From contig JADJCP010000006.1 of assembly GCA_016703155.1 (NCBI GenBank), forward strand, positions 124,001-188,000: a stretch of 64,000 bases of DNA. The letters are read 5' to 3'. The stretch's first letter is position 1; each line of letters starts with the position of its first letter. This DNA comes from Hydrogenophilales bacterium. GTDB lineage: Bacteria; Pseudomonadota; Gammaproteobacteria; Burkholderiales; Thiobacillaceae. The notes beneath the pieces are model-generated. The model was given only the letters and a program-made list of their open reading frames with translations. It did no database searches and had not been told where the DNA came from. Shown in pieces: positions 60,806 to 64,000 of this stretch. The translations under genes were made by a program, and so were the position numbers.

Positions 60806-63493
60806 CTACTGCTTGGCCAGGGCCACTTCGATGGAATCGCCCGACTGGTTCAGCACATCCAACCCGGACTCCGGCATGTCGCCGGAAGTCGATTGAGCCA
60901 CGGCGATTTTCTTCGCCATCAGCTCAAGGCAGGTCATCTGCGCCGTCCCCTCGTAGCCCAGGAACACGACATCCACCGCTTGCTTCTGGCCGATCCGCCA
61001 GGAACGGCGGGCGGCTTGCTGCAAGGTGTAGACGTTGTAGCCAGACTGGAGGAAAACGATGGTCGGGAACTCCAGGAGGTCGAGACCGGTTTTCACCAGC
61101 TCGGGGTTGGTGATCAGCACGTCGATGCCACGGTCGACCTGGTCGGCGACCCAGTCTTCCCGCTTCTCGGCGGCCACGCTTGCGCTCAATGTCGCCACCT
61201 TGAGGCCTTCCGACGCCAGGAGCGTCTTGAGCCGTGCGGTGGTGTCTCGGGTGCCGGTGTAGACCGTGTAGACGAGCACCTTGCGGCCCTTCGCCTTCTC
61301 GGCTTTCACCCGCTCGATCAGCTTCAATTCCTTCGGCATCGGTTCCGTCTCGCCGAACAGGACGGGCACGTGGGCCAGGACTCTGCTGCGGTGATGCGGG
61401 TGAACCACGTGTTCCGCACGGAACGCGCAATCCGGCCAGGCCAGGAGGGCATTCAGGACGACGCCCAGGAGACTGTGGTCCCGCGCGCGCAGCGCCTGCT
61501 TCAGGGCCTCTTTCAAGGCGCCCTCCAGCTTCTGATACCAATCGAACTGGTCCGGCGTCATCCTGATCCCATCGAAATGTTCCTCGTAAGGGGGCAGGAC
61601 GTTGCCGCCGATCTGCTTGAGCTTCAAGAAGGCTGAAATGGGCACCACATAGCGCATGATGCCGTTCGGTCCGAAACCCGGACCCTTGGCCGCGCGATGC
61701 ACAGTCTGTCGACCGCGCGCCGTGCGATGAGACCGCGACTCGTCGTCGCTCTTGGACTTGTAAATGTCCTTGATGACACCGTGGGCTCGCAAGAAGCCCA
61801 TGGACGCCGGCCCGAGCGAGCCACGCCGCGAGTAGCCGAAACCATCCGCCATCATCGCCCTGGGATTCAGCCGCCAGAGCAGATAGAAGAGATCATCGGC
61901 ATAGCCGCCCATCAGCGTTCCGGTCAGGAGCAGCGTCTTGCTGCATTTCCTGGCCAGCACACCGAAGGCCTGCCCCTGGGCGGACCCCTCGTTCTTGTAC
62001 TCGTGACCTTCGTCGACGATGAGCAAGCCGAAGTAGCCCTGGGGCAGGTAGCGCTTGATGTACTCGGTCGGCTGGTAGCCGCCTTGTCCGAAGCTGAACT
62101 CAGCGTTGGCCATGGCCCGCTCCATCCGGGTCGCCTGGCGATCGGAGAAGAACAGATCGCCATCCTCGTCCATCAGGTTGATGAACTCGTATACGTTGTC
62201 CTCCAGCATGTCACCCAGCATCGTCGCACCGTAGGTATCGAGTAAACGACGCGCGGTTTTCGCGCCGATCGTCGGCAACTGTTGCATCGCCGAAAGCACC
62301 ATCTCATCCCGCGTTTGCGCCGAGGCCTGCGGACGGGTCAAGGTCCATAAGGCGCCGTGGCAATGCGGGCAGAAACGCCGCTCCTTGGCCAGATAAAACT
62401 CGGCCAAGGTAGGAGTCAGGGGCTTGTCGTCCCCATCGGTGATCCAGGTGTGACAGCTCGGGCAGACCGCGATCTTCGACCCTTCCGGAATCGTCGACTC
62501 GCCGTCTTGCTCCTGCACCAGGATGCGCTTGATATTGAACGCCGGCTTCCAGTGGTAGCCCATGCGCATCCGCACCCGACCCATCACGAAGAACTCGGGA
62601 TGAAGGGGCGCGGCGCGCATCTGGCGTAGCGTCAGGAGCTTCTTGAGCGTGTCCGGGCCATTCAGCACCCAGACCCGCGCATTCGGCACCGTCTGCTTGA
62701 TCTCCCGTCGCCACTTGTAGACCAGGTGCGGCGGGCAGATCACCAAACTGCGTTGATAGCCTTCGGCATGTGCCACCGCAGCGGCCGCGATGGCCATCAT
62801 GGTCTTGCCCGTGCCCATCTCGGCATTAATGATGCCGGCCGGATCGTTCTCATCGAAGAGCAGCGCGCAGACGGCTTGCACCACCTCGCGCTGGGCAGGG
62901 AAGGGCGCCCGGGTGAGGGTGTCCATCACCGCCTCGCGCCGTGCATCCGGGGTACCGGAATACACCGGCGGATTCTGCCGGCGCACGGCATCGAGCAAGC
63001 CCGTGCCGAATGCTGAAACGAACGCCGAGAGCGACAACACCCCTGGCTCGGCGAGCGGCGCGATGTCGCCATCGAATCGCTCTTCCGGCGCCTGGACGCC
63101 CTCGTTGCTGCGCTGATAGTAGGCGGAGACCGCTTCGTCCTTGGTACGGGGCAGAAAGTATTGATCCACCTCGATACGCGGCGCCGATCCCGACATGCCC
63201 GAGAGACCGGCATGCAACTCAGCCAGTTCGTCGATGGAGACGGAACCCCATTCGTCGTACTGCAGGCCGGTCACATAGCCGAAACCGATCTTGTCCTCGG
63301 CGTTGTACTCGGTCAGCCACCAGGTGGCTGAGCCGAAGGCGTCGAAGAGTTTGCAGATGACCCACTGTTCCGGGGCACTCTCGGGCTTGGGATGACTGGC
63401 GATGAACGCCAGGATGTCCGCGTGCAGCGTGTTATGGTCGCCCACCGGCTGGGTGGACGTGGTGACATGATGAATCGATTGCGTAACGAGCAT
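60806..63493 (-). CDS. Island-type SNF2/DEAD helicase with DUF2958-like N-terminus
   Basis: About 895 residues from the ATG at 63493 ('ttggag' upstream). Residues about 30-110 resemble DUF2958 ('WVICKLFDAFGSATWWLTEYNAEDKIGFGYVTGLQYDEWGSVSIDELAEL'). The helicase core has 'GIINAEMGTGKTMMAIAAAA' (Walker A), 'FGLLIVDEGHEYKNEGSA' (DEGH), 'TLLLTGTLMGG', and in lobe 2 'GRKVLVYTVYTGTRDTTARLKTLL', 'VLITNPELVKTGLDLLEFPTIVF' and 'QAARRSWRIGQKQAVDVVFL'. Two CXXC pairs ('CPSCHTW', 'CPHCHGA') in an insertion suggest a zinc ribbon. Such proteins are found on integrative elements; the cellular role is unknown. Confidence 0.85.
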   Translation of the reverse strand: MLVTQSIHHVTTSTQPVGDHNTLHADILAFIASHPKPESAPEQWVICKLFDAFGSATWWLTEYNAEDKIGFGYVTGLQYDEWGSVSIDELAELHAGLSGMSGSAPRIEVDQYFLPRTKDEAVSAYYQRSNEGVQAPEERFDGDIAPLAEPGVLSLSAFVSAFGTGLLDAVRRQNPPVYSGTPDARREAVMDTLTRAPFPAQREVVQAVCALLFDENDPAGIINAEMGTGKTMMAIAAAAVAHAEGYQRSLVICPPHLVYKWRREIKQTVPNARVWVLNGPDTLKKLLTLRQMRAAPLHPEFFVMGRVRMRMGYHWKPAFNIKRILVQEQDGESTIPEGSKIAVCPSCHTWITDGDDKPLTPTLAEFYLAKERRFCPHCHGALWTLTRPQASAQTRDEMVLSAMQQLPTIGAKTARRLLDTYGATMLGDMLEDNVYEFINLMDEDGDLFFSDRQATRMERAMANAEFSFGQGGYQPTEYIKRYLPQGYFGLLIVDEGHEYKNEGSAQGQAFGVLARKCSKTLLLTGTLMGGYADDLFYLLWRLNPRAMMADGFGYSRRGSLGPASMGFLRAHGVIKDIYKSKSDDESRSHRTARGRQTVHRAAKGPGFGPNGIMRYVVPISAFLKLKQIGGNVLPPYEEHFDGIRMTPDQFDWYQKLEGALKEALKQALRARDHSLLGVVLNALLAWPDCAFRAEHVVHPHHRSRVLAHVPVLFGETEPMPKELKLIERVKAEKAKGRKVLVYTVYTGTRDTTARLKTLLASEGLKVATLSASVAAEKREDWVADQVDRGIDVLITNPELVKTGLDLLEFPTIVFLQSGYNVYTLQQAARRSWRIGQKQAVDVVFLGYEGTAQMTCLELMAKKIAVAQSTSGDMPESGLDVLNQSGDSIEVALAKQ

Positions 63494-63579
63494 GATGATC
63501 TCCAAGGAAACGCGGAGACGCCATGCCCCTTGCGGGAACATGACATCCCCGCAAGGGTGGGTAGTAGGTAAAACTCAGG

Positions 63580-64000
63580 TCAGGCCGCGAGCGGCAGATC
63601 CTGTTGAATGACATCGCCGGCCGCGTCCGGGCGCTTCAGCACCCGGCGTTGCACCAGTTCCGAAATGGCCTGGGAGAAGCTTTCCCCCAAGTCGATCACC
63701 GAGGCCTGGATCGGCCCCAAGGTTGGCCAGGTCACCGAGGACGAGTTGTGTGGACTCAGATCCTTGATGACGGCATCGCCCAGGTGTTCAAGCACCGGCG
63801 CCATCCAGGCATCGATCAGCGGCACCGGTGAGATGCGCTGGATCATGGCCCAGACGGAGTCCAGATGCTCCGGCCCATCGCCCTGGGTCAGCACCCAGGC
63901 GCGGCCGTTGGCCGTGTCCGGGTCGATCACCAGGCTGTCGTAGATGAAGACATGCGACACCGGGCCGAAGAGCGACTTCTTGGGCAGCTTGCCGGCCAGC
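63580..64000 (-). CDS. Partial hypothetical protein at the window edge
   Basis: The frame is open to the window end; about 139 residues are visible ('LAGKLPKKSLFGPVSHVFIYDSLVIDPDTANGRAWVLTQGD' ... 'LKRPDAAGDVIQQDLPLAA'). A GTG at 63960 could be an internal start, but the frame continues upstream without a stop. No family was recognised. It is followed after about 85 bases, which include a 'ccttgcggg ... cccgcaagg' hairpin, by the large helicase gene on the same strand. Confidence 0.5.
   Translation of the reverse strand, partial: LAGKLPKKSLFGPVSHVFIYDSLVIDPDTANGRAWVLTQGDGPEHLDSVWAMIQRISPVPLIDAWMAPVLEHLGDAVIKDLSPHNSSSVTWPTLGPIQASVIDLGESFSQAISELVQRRVLKRPDAAGDVIQQDLPLAA

Noticed and set aside
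1..64000. CRISPR array
   Set aside because: No series of regularly spaced identical repeats was seen. The direct repeats found are single pairs or IS ends.

Overview
The window reads as chromosomal DNA of a GC-rich Gram-negative bacterium, most likely a betaproteobacterium (Rhodocyclales/Nitrosomonadales-like). The reasons are the gene order thrS-infC-rpmI-rplT-pheS-pheT-ihfA-merR-tRNA-Pro, the thiS-thiG-trmB cluster, an EpsA-type (exosortase B-associated) LuxR regulator, a DcaP-like porin, a DarP/YjgA and PmbA pair, and CCA-encoding tRNA genes. This assignment is inference from gene content; no 16S gene is present.

Region by region. 1-6.8 kb: the end of a TolC-like gene, then five tandem paralogous PhnD-type periplasmic binding proteins and a membrane histidine kinase, each overlapping the next by 4 bases (ATGA). 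This looks like one signalling operon with an expanded set of sensors. 6.9-16.9 kb: housekeeping and transport genes: trpG, trpD (with a one-base frameshift), darP, pmbA, a TRAP transporter (dctQ-dctM forward, the TakP-like binding protein in reverse about 1.6 kb further on), an OmpA-like lipoprotein, an FKBP, a frameshifted cytochrome c, trmB, thiG and thiS. 17.2-20.0 kb: a tRNA-Gly(CCC) gene split in its anticodon stem by a complete group II intron with a maturase gene; a second, intact tRNA-Gly(CCC) gene lies inside that intron. 20-33.3 kb: a DUF349 protein, MalQ, a drug/metabolite exporter, a porin, a HisJQMP-type amino acid ABC transporter, EpsA and a PAS-GGDEF-EAL protein. 33.5-41.1 kb: tRNA-Val, thrS, infC, rpmI, rplT, pheS, pheT, ihfA, a MerR regulator and tRNA-Pro.

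41.1 kb to the window end: a genomic island that starts at the 3' end of tRNA-Pro(GGG) with a tyrosine recombinase. The recombinase has lost its N-terminus to one of two near-identical inverted IS21-family copies (2571 bp each). Between the copies lie another, damaged IS21-family element and the remains of an XRE-type gene. The second copy cuts off the 3' end of a five-gene defence-type operon on the minus strand: SNF2-like helicase, DUF4391 protein, type III DNA methyltransferase (Mod), AlbA/Schlafen-type ATP-binding protein and type III restriction subunit (Res). Res has lost its C-terminal nuclease region. Beyond the operon come a decayed helicase fragment, a small unknown gene, a second SNF2-type helicase with a DUF2958-like N-terminus, and a partial gene at the window edge.

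Most notable are the tRNA-within-intron-within-tRNA arrangement, with a visible EBS1 loop matching the 5' exon; the five-paralogue binding-protein array feeding one kinase; and the composite restriction-like operon with its truncated Res. Five genes carry single-base or similar frameshifts, so sequencing error has to be considered for each of them.
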